From NCBI RefSeq assembly GCF_009663395.1, contig NZ_QKNW01000001.1, positions 1,674,001 to 1,738,000 on the forward strand: 64,000 nt of DNA, given 5' to 3'. Shown here in pieces: positions 18,401-26,329 of the stretch (the stretch's first letter is position 1; every line of letters starts with the position of its first letter). This DNA is from Halosegnis longus. GTDB taxonomy: Archaea; Halobacteriota; Halobacteria; Halobacteriales; Haloarculaceae. The translations under genes and the position numbers were made by a program. Below the pieces are notes generated by a model. The model did not search any database. It saw nothing but the letters and a program-made list of their open reading frames with translations, and had not been told where the DNA came from.

Positions 18401-20040
18401 TCGCTCATGTCCGGTTCTCGACGCCGGGCGTCGGGCTCATCTCGCCGCCGCCGCTGCACGACATCTACTCCATCGAGGACCTCAAACAGCTGATTCACGA
18501 CCTGAAGGCCGCGAACCCGGACGCCGACATCAACGTGAAGCTCGTCGCCGAGGCCGGCATCGGCACCATCGCGGCCGGCGTCGCGAAGGCCAACGCCGAC
18601 GCGGTCCACATCTCCGGTCACTCGGGCGGCACGGGCGCGTCCCCGCGCACGTCAATCAAGAACGCCGGCCTGCCGTGGGAACTCGGACTGTCGGAGGCGA
18701 ACCAGATGCTCCGGGCGACGGACCTCCGCTCGCGCATCCGCGTCAGCACCGACGGCGGTCTCAAGACCGGCCGCGACGTGGCCGTCGCGGCGCTGCTCGG
18801 GGCAGAAGAGTACGTCTTCGGCACCGCGCCGCTCGTCACCTCCGGCTGCGTGATGGCCCGGCAGTGTCACGAGAACACCTGTCCGGTCGGGGTCGCCACC
18901 CAGCGTGGCGTGCTCCGCGAGCGGTTCCCCGGCCAGCCGGACCACGTCATCAACTACATGACGTTCATCGCCCAGGAGCTGCGCGAGCTGATGGCCGAGT
19001 TGGGCTTCGAGACGGTCGAGGAGATGGTCGGACACGTCGAGCATCTGAGCCAGCGCGACGACGTGACACAGGAGAAGGCGCGCAAGCTCGACCTCTCGGC
19101 GATGATCGCCGACCAGCCGGGCGAGGCGCGCACCAAGACCGAGCCACAGACCCACGAGATTGCAGAGGCGCTCGACTGGGAGCTAATCGACGAGGCCGAG
19201 GCCGCCATCGAACAGGGTGAGCCGGTCCACATCGACCGCGACATCTCGAATCACCACCGCGCGGTCGGCGCGACGCTCTCGAACCGCATCTCGACGAAAC
19301 ACGGCGGCGACGGCCTGCCAAACGACACGATTCGGCTCGACTTCACCGGCACCGCGGGCCAGAGCTTCGGCGCGTTCCTCGCGCCCGGCGTGACGATGCA
19401 GCTCACCGGCTCCGGCAACGACTACGTCGGCAAGGGGCTCTCGGGCGGCCGCATCATCGTCAACACGCCCGACGTAGCGACGTACGAGCCGGAGAAGAAC
19501 ATCCTCGTCGGCAACGTCGCCCTCTACGGTGGCACCCGCGGCGAGGCGTACATCAACGGGATGGCCGGCGAGCGATTCGCCGTCCGCAACTCCGGCGTGA
19601 AGGCGGTCGTCGAGTCGGTCGGCGACCACGGCTGTGAGTACATGACCGGCGGCGTCGTCGCCGTGCTCGGCGAGACGGGCAAGAACTTCGCGGCCGGGAT
19701 GTCCGGCGGCGTCGCCTACGTGCTCGACCGGGAGGGCGACTTCGAGCAGTCGGTCAACAAGGGGATGGTGTCGGTAACCGAGGAGCTCAACGAGTCCGAC
19801 CGCGCGATGCTCCGGCGGCTGGTCGAGAACCACGTCACCTACACCGACTCCGACCGCGGCCAGTACGTCCTCGACAACTGGGAGTCGGAGCTGGAACACG
19901 TCGTGAAGGTGATGCCCGACGCCTACGCCGGCGTGCTCGAAGAGGGTGCCGACGACGTGCGCGAGGACCTCCCCGTCCGCCCGGACGCCTCCGCGCGGGC
20001 GAACGACGAGGAGTCCGGCTTCGTCACCGGCGACGACTGA
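15499..20040 (+). CDS. gltB: Glutamate synthase large subunit
   Basis: 1513 residues from ATG 15499; in-frame ATGs at 15493 and 15433 are alternatives. I prefer 15499 because it leaves a short 22-residue propeptide before Cys in ANCGVGVVFDLDG, the N-terminal nucleophile exposed after processing. Domain order is class II glutaminase (1-430), central domain, FMN synthase barrel (SGHSGGTGASPRTSIKN), the Cys cluster CHENTCPVGVATQ for the iron-sulfur centre, and a GXGXG beta-helix (GNVALYGGTRGEAYINGMAG). It transfers the amide of glutamine to 2-oxoglutarate. No small subunit is nearby, so a ferredoxin donor is likely. The palindromes upstream suggest nitrogen-linked control. Confidence 0.95.
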   Translation: MPDNAHGGATELLADPDETRANCGVGVVFDLDGGASHQPIAEGLELLGNLEHRGTTGADPNTGDGAGILLQIPDQFYREELDVSLPPAREYAVGTVFLPPNENAAGDLRDMVADEFTTHGLEVLTWRAVETNNDDLGPTALESEPRIEQVFVAPETDLDGESFDRRLYEARRAVETRIEDTRPPGGGRFYVCSLDRKTVVYKGLLTAEQLVEYFPELSDERVASTFAMVHARFSTNTLGAWHLAHPYRNIIHNGEFNTIKGNVNWMRARETDIDHDGLDVDTVKPIIDDPDQSDTASVDNALELLMQGGRNLPHALRMLIPEAWRGEANQVSEERREFYDYHASLVEPWDGPALVCATDGDRIGAVLDRNGLRPCRYDVREDNTLVMASEAGALDTDPAEIRERGRLSPGQLFLVDPEEGRVVPDDEVFDSLTDEKYGEWVRDQQLPLDSLADHDSHEPNAGDDLRARQALFGYTRDQLDEMLEPMARDGKDPVGSMGDDTPLSVLSEFNRPLFTYFKQLFAQVSNPPLDYIREEMVTSMETRLGNQRNLLDETREHAKQVVAESPVLTNGELDALQSLDGSDDVNGLSTVTLDATYDTDGDLEAAVRELRMEATAAAKEHDVLVLSDRDAGSDRLPIPALLAVGGVHHHLVRNGLRNRVELVAESGDPREVHHVAACIGYGAGAVNPYLAYESVTDLVAGPDGADEQTALGAYVHALEDGVLKTMAKMGISTVESYQGAQIFEAVGLDSDFVAEYFEGTPARTEGIDIDDIESDLRKRHAVAFGEGEPELEHQGEYDHRSSGMFHEWNPSTVGTLQQAVRSGDYEQYLKFAEQMNDQQDQLQTLRGLLELDSDRAPVAVEDVEPVESIVERFATAPMSLGSLSPEAHENNAMAMNRLGAKSGTGEGGEPPERFDTEKECAVKQVASGRFGVTSEYLANAEEIQIKMAQGSKPGEGGHLPGEKVNEMIAHVRFSTPGVGLISPPPLHDIYSIEDLKQLIHDLKAANPDADINVKLVAEAGIGTIAAGVAKANADAVHISGHSGGTGASPRTSIKNAGLPWELGLSEANQMLRATDLRSRIRVSTDGGLKTGRDVAVAALLGAEEYVFGTAPLVTSGCVMARQCHENTCPVGVATQRGVLRERFPGQPDHVINYMTFIAQELRELMAELGFETVEEMVGHVEHLSQRDDVTQEKARKLDLSAMIADQPGEARTKTEPQTHEIAEALDWELIDEAEAAIEQGEPVHIDRDISNHHRAVGATLSNRISTKHGGDGLPNDTIRLDFTGTAGQSFGAFLAPGVTMQLTGSGNDYVGKGLSGGRIIVNTPDVATYEPEKNILVGNVALYGGTRGEAYINGMAGERFAVRNSGVKAVVESVGDHGCEYMTGGVVAVLGETGKNFAAGMSGGVAYVLDREGDFEQSVNKGMVSVTEELNESDRAMLRRLVENHVTYTDSDRGQYVLDNWESELEHVVKVMPDAYAGVLEEGADDVREDLPVRPDASARANDEESGFVTGDD

Positions 20041-20077
20041 GCAGAACGGTTATCCCGCCTTCGCTACTCCTTCGGCC

Positions 20078-20245
20078 GTGGTCTCAAAGAACACCCAGCG
20101 GTCGATTCTGTTCGCCTTCGTCGCGACGGGGCTGTGGGTCGTCACCGGTCGTCTGACCGACAGCACCCTGCTCCGGTGGGGGCTGCTCGTCGGCGTCGGC
20201 GTCATCCTCCCGACGATACTCGCCCAGCGGGACGGCGACGACTGA
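20078..20245 (+). CDS. Small two-helix membrane protein
   Basis: 55 residues from GTG 20078 (MVSKNTQRSILFAFVATG). A GGTTATCCC element lies about 28 bases upstream, fitting a leaderless start. Two hydrophobic segments (ILFAFVATGLWVVTG and LLRWGLLVGVGVILPTILA) are joined by a short loop and the chain ends with QRDGDD. It is a typical haloarchaeal small membrane protein of unknown role. It lies between gltB and an epimerase gene with its own promoter-like sequence. Confidence 0.65.
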   Translation: MVSKNTQRSILFAFVATGLWVVTGRLTDSTLLRWGLLVGVGVILPTILAQRDGDD

Positions 20246-20280
20246 GAACCGTTTTCCCATCTCCCTCCGGAGACGTGACC

Positions 20281-21273
20281 ATGACAGCGACGGCACTCGT
20301 CATCGGCGGGACGCGGTTTATCGGTCGCCACACGGTGAGTGAACTGCTCGACAACGGCTACGACGTGACCGTGTTCAACCGCGGCAACCACGAGAACCCC
20401 TTCGCGGACCATCCGGACGTGGCCCACGTCGAGGGGGACCGGACCGAGGAGGGCGAACTCCGACTCGCCGGCGAGCGGGTCGCCCCCGACATCGTCATCG
20501 ACTGCGTGGCCTACTATCCGCGAGACGTGCGGGTCGCGACGGACATCTTCGCCGACGTGGACGCGTACGTCTACATCTCCTCGGGCGCGAGCTACGGGGC
20601 AAAGCGCATCCCCAAACGCGAGGACGAGACGCGGCTCCGCGACTGCACGACCGAGCAGGCGACCGACGACAGCGACGCGACGTACGGCCCGCGCAAGGCC
20701 GAGGGCGACCGCGCCATCTTCGCCGCCGCCGAGGATGGCGTCAACGCGATGGCCGTCCGCCCGCCGGTCGTCTACGGGCCCCACGACTACACGGAGCGGT
20801 TCGACTACTGGATCGACCGCGTCGACACCCACGACGAGGTCGTCGTCCCCGGCGACGGGACGAACCTCTGGCATCTCGTCTACGTCGAGGACGTGGCCAG
20901 CGCGCTCCGCATCGTCGCCGAGGAGGGCGAGGCCGGCGAGGCGTACAACGTCGGTGACGGCCACGCGCCCGTCCTCGGGGAGTGGGTCGACCGCATCGCC
21001 GACGCCTGCGACACCGAGGTCGAGACCGTCTTCGCCGGCCCGCGTGAACTCGCCGCGGCCGACCTCGAGCTGACGGACTTCCCCCTCTACATCGAGTATC
21101 CACACCTGCTCGAAACGGCGAAGATTCGCGAGTTAGGCTGGGAGCCGACGCCGTTGGCGGAGACGGTCGCCGCGACGGTCGAGGCCCACCGCGACTCCGA
21201 CCGCACCGGCCGCGACAACGGGCCCGACCGCGAGGCGGAAGAACGCGTGCTCTCCGTGCTGGAGACGTTTTAA
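20281..21273 (+). CDS. NAD-dependent epimerase/dehydratase family protein
   Basis: 330 residues from ATG 20281. The Rossmann motif GGTRFIGRHTVSELL is the extended-SDR variant. VYISSGASYG carries the Ser, but the usual YxxxK position reads YGPRKAEGDRAIF, matching the atypical group often called mRNA-binding or CSP41-like. Middle-region motifs RPPVVYGPHDYTERF and LWHLVYVEDVA fit a nucleotide-sugar or related substrate. The function is not fixed. It ends in a four-base overlap with the convergent hydrolase. Confidence 0.85.
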   Translation: MTATALVIGGTRFIGRHTVSELLDNGYDVTVFNRGNHENPFADHPDVAHVEGDRTEEGELRLAGERVAPDIVIDCVAYYPRDVRVATDIFADVDAYVYISSGASYGAKRIPKREDETRLRDCTTEQATDDSDATYGPRKAEGDRAIFAAAEDGVNAMAVRPPVVYGPHDYTERFDYWIDRVDTHDEVVVPGDGTNLWHLVYVEDVASALRIVAEEGEAGEAYNVGDGHAPVLGEWVDRIADACDTEVETVFAGPRELAAADLELTDFPLYIEYPHLLETAKIRELGWEPTPLAETVAATVEAHRDSDRTGRDNGPDREAEERVLSVLETF

Positions 21274-22100
21274 CCGCGCACGCCGGCACAGAACTCGCGG
21301 AGCGTCTGGCGGACGAACGCCGGTCGGTCGACGTAGGAGACGTGGCCGGCCTTCGGTATCTCCCGAAACTCGCCGTCGGGCAGGCGCTCGCTCATGTAGC
21401 GGCCGTGTCGCTGCACCTGTGGTATCTCGTACTCGCCGACGAGATGGAGCGACGGCACCGTAATCTCGTCGTACGCGATGAATTCCTCGTGGTAGCGCTC
21501 CAGCGCCGCGTCCACCTTCGCACGCTCGGCGTCGTCCATCGCCGGCACGTCGTCGCCGTGGCGGTCGTGGACGCGCTCGATAGCCGCCATATCCCCCTTG
21601 CCGCGCTCGTCGAACCGGAGCGAGTCGAGCCGAACGAGGAGGTCCTTCACGCGCTCGCGCCCGAGCAGCGGCGCAAGCGCGTTGACGAGTGCGGGTCGGT
21701 AGGGCTCGATACGTTCGCCCAGGGAGAGTGGTTCGGGCACCTCTGCCCCGAGCGTGACGAACCCGGCACAGGCGTCGGTGTATCGGGCCGCATAGCAGAG
21801 CGCGACGAAGCCACCCAGCGAGTGGCCCACGACGACCGGCGCGCCGAGGTCGAGTTCGGTCACGAGCGCGTGTACGTCGTCGGCGAACAGCCCGACCGAG
21901 TAGCTGTCGCGCTCGGAGCCGCCCGTCCGCCCGTGGCCGCGCAGGTCCGGCACGACGAGTCGGGACGCGTCTGCGAGCGGGCGGGCGAGTTCGGCCCACG
22001 GCCGACCGTCCATCATCGTCCCGTGAAGCAAGACGAGCGGGGGTCCCTCGCCGGCCGTCTCGTAGCACAACTCGGTGCCGTTCGCCGTGACGGTGGCCAT
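21270..22100 (-). CDS. Alpha/beta hydrolase
   Basis: 276 residues from ATG 22100 (MATVTANGTELCYETAGEGP). PLVLLHGTMMDGRPW is the oxyanion-hole region and VVVGHSLGGFVALCYA carries the nucleophile Ser in G-H-S-L-G. The acid is likely Asp in the cap-distal strand region and the base is His in IPKAGHVSYVDRP. Family members include esterases, lactonases and haloperoxidase-like enzymes, so the substrate is open. It runs toward the epimerase gene and is divergent from egsA, with about 80 bases between start codons. Confidence 0.88.
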   Translation of the reverse strand: MATVTANGTELCYETAGEGPPLVLLHGTMMDGRPWAELARPLADASRLVVPDLRGHGRTGGSERDSYSVGLFADDVHALVTELDLGAPVVVGHSLGGFVALCYAARYTDACAGFVTLGAEVPEPLSLGERIEPYRPALVNALAPLLGRERVKDLLVRLDSLRFDERGKGDMAAIERVHDRHGDDVPAMDDAERAKVDAALERYHEEFIAYDEITVPSLHLVGEYEIPQVQRHGRYMSERLPDGEFREIPKAGHVSYVDRPAFVRQTLREFCAGVRG

Positions 22101-22179
22101 CGGCCTGCGTACGGCCGCCGGCGACTTCGGCGTTCCCCATCCGGACAACCGTTTTGTCCGGGGGCCGCGAGTCGGGAGT

Positions 22180-23238
22180 ATGTTCGAGAAATCGACGTGG
22201 ATCAAGCTCCCGCGGAGCGTCATCGTCGGCCACGGCACCATCGACCGCGTGCCCGAGGCCGTCGCCGACCTCCACCTCGCGGGGCGACCGCTCGTCGTCA
22301 CCTCGCCGACGCCCGACGACATCGCGGGCGACCGGCTCCGCGACGGACTCGCCGGCGTCGGTCCCGCCGCCGAGACCGTCGTCGCGAAAGAAGCCAGATT
22401 CGAGACGGTCGAGCGCGTCATCGAGACGGCCCGCGCCGAGGAAGCCGGCTATCTCGTTGGACTCGGCGGCGGGAAACCCATCGACATCGCGAAGATGGCC
22501 GCCGACGAACTCGACGTGGGCTTCGTCTCCGTGCCGACGACCGCCAGCCACGACGGTATCGTCTCCGGGCGCGGCTCCGTCCCGGAGGGGGACACCCGCC
22601 ACTCCGTCGCCGCCGACCCGCCGCTCGCCGTCATCGCCGACACGGAACTCATCGCGAACGCGCCCTGGCGGCTGACCACCGCCGGCTGTGCGGACATCAT
22701 CTCGAACTACACGGCAGTGAAAGACTGGCAGCTCGCGAACCGACTGAAGAACGTCGAGTACAGTGAGTACGCGGGCGAGCTCTCACAGCTGACCGCCGAG
22801 ATGCTCGTCTCGCGGGCCGACTCGGTGAAACGAGAGCTGGAGGAGTCGGCGTGGCTCGTCACGAAGGCGCTCGTCTCCTCGGGCGTGGCGATGTCGATTG
22901 CCGACTCCTCGCGGCCCGCCTCGGGCGCGGAGCATCTCATCAGCCACCAGCTCGACCGGCTCGCGCCCGACGCCGCGCTCCACGGTCACCAGGTGGGCGT
23001 CGCGAGCATCGTCACGGAGTATCTCCACTCGGGCAACGACGGCGAGTGGACGCAGGTGCGGGACGCGCTCGCCAGCATCGACGCCCCCGTGACGACGGAC
23101 GAACTCGATATCGACGGCGAGACGTTCATCGAGGCGGTCACCTCTGCCCACGAGATTCGCGACCGCTACACGATTTTGGGTGACGGAATGAGTGAAGGCG
23201 CAGCAATCGAGGCCGCGACGGTGACGGGCGTGCTCTAA
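22180..23238 (+). CDS. egsA: sn-Glycerol-1-phosphate dehydrogenase
   Basis: 352 residues from ATG 22180 (MFEKSTWIKLPRSVIVGHG). GLGGGKPIDIAKMAADEL binds the nicotinamide nucleotide and VSVPTTASHDGIVSGRGSV is the G1PDH signature with Asp and later His (SGAEHLISHQLD, HGHQVGVASI) ligands for zinc. It reduces dihydroxyacetone phosphate to sn-glycerol-1-phosphate, the stereospecific backbone of archaeal ether lipids. It is a defining archaeal enzyme. Its stop overlaps the next convergent gene by four bases (CTAA). Confidence 0.97.
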   Translation: MFEKSTWIKLPRSVIVGHGTIDRVPEAVADLHLAGRPLVVTSPTPDDIAGDRLRDGLAGVGPAAETVVAKEARFETVERVIETARAEEAGYLVGLGGGKPIDIAKMAADELDVGFVSVPTTASHDGIVSGRGSVPEGDTRHSVAADPPLAVIADTELIANAPWRLTTAGCADIISNYTAVKDWQLANRLKNVEYSEYAGELSQLTAEMLVSRADSVKRELEESAWLVTKALVSSGVAMSIADSSRPASGAEHLISHQLDRLAPDAALHGHQVGVASIVTEYLHSGNDGEWTQVRDALASIDAPVTTDELDIDGETFIEAVTSAHEIRDRYTILGDGMSEGAAIEAATVTGVL

Positions 23239-23675
23239 GGCGCTCGCCACGCGGCCGGCGACCGCGGCTCGCCGCGTTCTGGAATCGCCGAGAACTGGAG
23301 TTGGAGTTGGTAGGCTTCGTCGTCGCTCGACTCACAGCCGAGTGCGACGATGGCGGCCTGTTCTAACGCCTGAATGTCGGGGACGACGCCGGTCTGTCTG
23401 GCGACGGTGTCGCGAACCGTCTCGCCGAGCGACTGGCCCGTCGAGACGGTCGTGCTCGGCGCGTGCCAGCCGGTCGTTCCGTTGATGAGCAGCCGGTCGC
23501 CGTCGCTGTTCTCGACGTGTACCTCGGCGAGGACGGTCTCCTCGTCGCCGGTGATGTCGGCGAACGTCTCGGGCGAGACGCTGACCGTGGTCTGCTGGAT
23601 GTCGAAGTTGTCGTAGCTCCCACGGAGTTGCGCGAGCCGAGCCGTCACTCGCTCTCGCGCAGTCGCCCCTGCCAT
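23235..23675 (-). CDS. Conserved haloarchaeal protein resembling an inactive Nudix fold
   Basis: 146 residues. The N-terminal 40 residues are helical (ARERVTARLAQLRGSYDNF). From FADITGDEETVLAEVHVEN, through LLINGTTGWHAPSTTVSTGQ, to SLGETVRDTVARQTGVVPD, the pattern W-x-x-P-x-x-x-V-x-x-G-x-SL-x-ET-x-R-x-x-V-x-x-x-TGV is what a Nudix core looks like. The catalytic Glu cluster is missing (VARQTG instead of EExG). A non-catalytic Nudix relative is therefore my inference; no database check was possible. It is convergent with egsA. Confidence 0.7.
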   Translation of the reverse strand: MAGATARERVTARLAQLRGSYDNFDIQQTTVSVSPETFADITGDEETVLAEVHVENSDGDRLLINGTTGWHAPSTTVSTGQSLGETVRDTVARQTGVVPDIQALEQAAIVALGCESSDDEAYQLQLQFSAIPERGEPRSPAAWRAP

Positions 23676-23782
23676 ACCGTCGCCAGTCGCGCAAGCCGGA
23701 TAAATCCCGCTGACTCTTCACGACCGACTCCGGTGTGTAGCGCCCGGTTACCCGCGCTCTCGCATGCTGAGAAACAACCGAC

Positions 23783-25561
23783 TCAGACGTGCTCGCCGAG
23801 GAAATCGGCGATGCCGGCGTACGCCTCGATGCGGTTTTCCCGCTTGGCGAAGCCGTGCCCCTCGTCCTCGAAGATGAGCTTCTCGACGGGAACGTGTTCG
23901 CTGGCCTTCTCGGCAATCTGTTCGGCCTCGCCCACCGGGACGCGCGGATCGTTCGCGCCGTGGAGCACCATCAGCGGGGCGCGAATCTCGTCGGCGTGGT
24001 TCAGCGGCGAGATGGATTCGAGGAACTCCCTGTCCTCGGCCAGCGAGCCGTACTCGGCCTCGCGGAGCTTGCGCCGCCACTCGCCCGTGTTTTCGAGGAA
24101 GGTGACGAAGGAGGCGATGCCGACGATGTCGACGCCGGCGGCCCAGAGGTCGGGGTACTCGGTGAGACAGGCGAGACACATGAAGCCGCCGTAGGAGCCG
24201 CCCATCGCGACGAGCCGGTCCTCGTCGACTGCGTCGTGGGCATCGAGCCAGTCGACGCCGGCCCGGATATCGCGCACCGAGTCCATCCGGTTTTCCACGT
24301 CGTCGAGGTGGGTGTACGCCTTCCCGTAGCCGGTCGACCCGCGCACGTTCGGCTCGAAGTAGCCGTACCCCTGTGCGAGGAAGTACTGTTTCACGGCCGA
24401 GAAGGAGGGTCGCCGCTGGCTCTCCGGCCCGCCGTGGATGTCCACGATGACGGGCGCGGGCGAGTCCTCGCTGGCTCCCTCGGGGAGGGTGACGTAGGCC
24501 GGAATCTCGCGGTCGTCGAAGGTCTCGTAGCGCACCAGCTCGGACGACTGAAAGCCCTCGCGGGGAAGCCCCGCGGTGGAGGCGTTCGTCCATCGGACGG
24601 TGTCGCCGCCGACGGTCGCGACCCGGACGTTCGCGTTGTCGGTGTCGCTGGTGGCCGTGACGGCGAACCGATTCCCGTCCTCGAAGAAGCAGACGCCGCT
24701 AGCGACCCCGTCGAAGCGAATCGTGTCGAGGGTCGTGAGGTCGCCGTGCTCGATATCGCCGACCGTGAACTCCGTGTAGCCGTCGACGTTGCGGGAGTAG
24801 ACGGCCCGGCCGCTGTCCTCGTCGACCGCGACACCGTCGATGTTCCAGTCGTCGTCCGTCTGGACGTACGTCAGGTCGCCGTCCGTCGAGAGCCGCGCGA
24901 GCGCGAGCAGGTCGCGCCCCTCGTCGGTGACGAGATAGATCTCGCCGTCGGGACCCCACTCCAGTCCGCTGTAGCGCACCGACCCCTCGTGTGGGGTGAG
25001 GTGGGTTCGTTCGCCCGTTTCCACGTCGAGGGCGTACACGTCGTGGTCGAACGAGGAGTGGGCCTCGTGCAACAGGAGGGTCTCGTCGTCGGGCGACCAG
25101 CCGGCGAGCGAGAGCCAGCCGTCGCCCTCGAAGATGCGGTCGGCGGCGTCGCCGGTCGCGTCGCGGTCCTGCACGTACACGTCGAAGACGGCCTCGTCGC
25201 GGCGGTTCGAGGCGAAGGCGAACTGCGAGCCGTCGCTGTTCCAGCCGCCCCACCGGTGTTTCGCCTCGGACATCGCGGTCCACTCGGTGATGGTGCCGTC
25301 GGGGTCGAGCCGGTAGAGCTGGGCGCGTTCGTTGCCCCCTTCGTCCATGCCGAAGGCGATGGTCTCGCCGTCGGGTTCGAAGTCGGCGAAGGTGATGCGG
25401 TCCTCGAAGAAGGTGCGCTGGACCGGCCACTCGCCGGGAGCGTCCATCGTCCAGAGCTGGCTGGTGCCCGTCGTGTCGAGCAGGAAGGCGAGCGTGCCGT
25501 CGGCCGAGACGTCGGCCGCGGTCGCGCTCCTGACGTTGAGATACCGTTCGATGTCGCGCAT
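23783..25561 (-). CDS. S9 family serine peptidase (prolyl oligopeptidase type)
   Basis: 592 residues. The first 340 residues form a WD40/beta-propeller with repeated blocks such as ADVSADGTLAFLLDT, GWNSDGSQFAFASN and AGWSPDDETLLLHE. The C-terminal hydrolase has the nucleophile in MGGSYGGFMCLAC (near residue 455), the Asp in HGANDPRVPV and the His in FEDEGHGFAKREN. IVDIHGGPESQRRPSF is the oxyanion region. It should cleave oligopeptides or remove acyl or dipeptidyl groups in the cytoplasm; no signal peptide is present. It is divergent from grpE with about 70 bases between. Confidence 0.95.
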   Translation of the reverse strand: MRDIERYLNVRSATAADVSADGTLAFLLDTTGTSQLWTMDAPGEWPVQRTFFEDRITFADFEPDGETIAFGMDEGGNERAQLYRLDPDGTITEWTAMSEAKHRWGGWNSDGSQFAFASNRRDEAVFDVYVQDRDATGDAADRIFEGDGWLSLAGWSPDDETLLLHEAHSSFDHDVYALDVETGERTHLTPHEGSVRYSGLEWGPDGEIYLVTDEGRDLLALARLSTDGDLTYVQTDDDWNIDGVAVDEDSGRAVYSRNVDGYTEFTVGDIEHGDLTTLDTIRFDGVASGVCFFEDGNRFAVTATSDTDNANVRVATVGGDTVRWTNASTAGLPREGFQSSELVRYETFDDREIPAYVTLPEGASEDSPAPVIVDIHGGPESQRRPSFSAVKQYFLAQGYGYFEPNVRGSTGYGKAYTHLDDVENRMDSVRDIRAGVDWLDAHDAVDEDRLVAMGGSYGGFMCLACLTEYPDLWAAGVDIVGIASFVTFLENTGEWRRKLREAEYGSLAEDREFLESISPLNHADEIRAPLMVLHGANDPRVPVGEAEQIAEKASEHVPVEKLIFEDEGHGFAKRENRIEAYAGIADFLGEHV

Positions 25562-25632
25562 ACGTCCGGGTGTGGGCCGTCGGGTATCACTGTTTCTACA
25601 CGCTTATACGCGCGCCACCCCTCTCTGGTGGT

Positions 25633-26193
25633 ATGAGCGACGAGCAGGCGGCACACGAGATTCCAGAGCCCGACGCCGACCTCGTGGCACGCATCGAGGA
25701 GGCGTCGCCCGAACAGACCGCCCGGGAGATCGCGACCTTGCGCGAGCGCGTCGAGGAGTTGGAAGCTGACCTCGAAGCCAGCGAGGAGCAACGCGAGGAG
25801 CTAGAATCGAAGCTCACGCGCAAGCAGGCGGATTTCCAGAACTTCAAGAAGCGCCAGCAGAAGAAGACAGAGCAGGCTCGCGAGCGCGCCACCGAGGACC
25901 TCGTCGAGCGGCTGGTCGACGTGCGCGACAACCTCGTCCGCGCGCTCGACCAGGAGGGAGAGATTCGCGACGGCGTCGAGACGACGCTCCGGCAGTTCGA
26001 CGAGGTGCTCGACGCCGAGAACGTCGACCCGATCGAACCCGACGCGGGGACGGACCTCGACCCGCAGCGCCACGAGGTGTTGATGCGCGTCGAGAGCGAT
26101 GCGCCCGAGGGGACGGTCGCCGACCTCCACCGCCCCGGCTACGAGATGGCCGGCAAGGTGCTCCGGCCGGCGCAGGTCACGGTCGCCGAGTGA
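25633..26193 (+). CDS. grpE: Nucleotide exchange factor GrpE
   Basis: 186 residues from ATG 25633. A long coiled coil (TLRERVEELEADLEASEEQR, then KQADFQNFKKRQQKKTEQAR, the GrpE signature) is followed by a four-helix and beta-wing region ending with HRPGYEMAGKVLRPAQVTVA. GrpE releases ADP from DnaK. It opens the chaperone locus and is followed after 136 bases by dnaK, which has its own promoter. Confidence 0.95.
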   Translation: MSDEQAAHEIPEPDADLVARIEEASPEQTAREIATLRERVEELEADLEASEEQREELESKLTRKQADFQNFKKRQQKKTEQARERATEDLVERLVDVRDNLVRALDQEGEIRDGVETTLRQFDEVLDAENVDPIEPDAGTDLDPQRHEVLMRVESDAPEGTVADLHRPGYEMAGKVLRPAQVTVAE

Positions 26194-26297
26194 GTTAGCG
26201 GTTCTGTTTATACGTGTCGGTCGTTCGCAGACGAGAGCGTGAAAACCGCACGGAGACGCCCCGTCGTGCCTATCCGTGTGTCTCCCCATCACGCAAC

Positions 26298-26303
26298 TTT
26301 TAA
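26298..26303 (+). promoter_or_regulatory. TATA box of dnaK
   Basis: TTTTAA within ACTTTTAATC lies about 29 bases before ATG 26330 (or 23 before GTG 26324). It shows that dnaK can be transcribed separately from grpE. No other heat-shock element was recognised. Confidence 0.5.
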
Positions 26304-26329
26304 TCAGTTTAGCCCGGTAACGAGTGGTA

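Noticed and set aside
15532-18621. 1029-codon open frame on the minus strand inside gltB
   Set aside because: High-GC coding strands keep the antisense frame open. The translation has no family motifs and a skewed Arg/Val/Gly/Leu composition, while the plus frame is a complete glutamate synthase.
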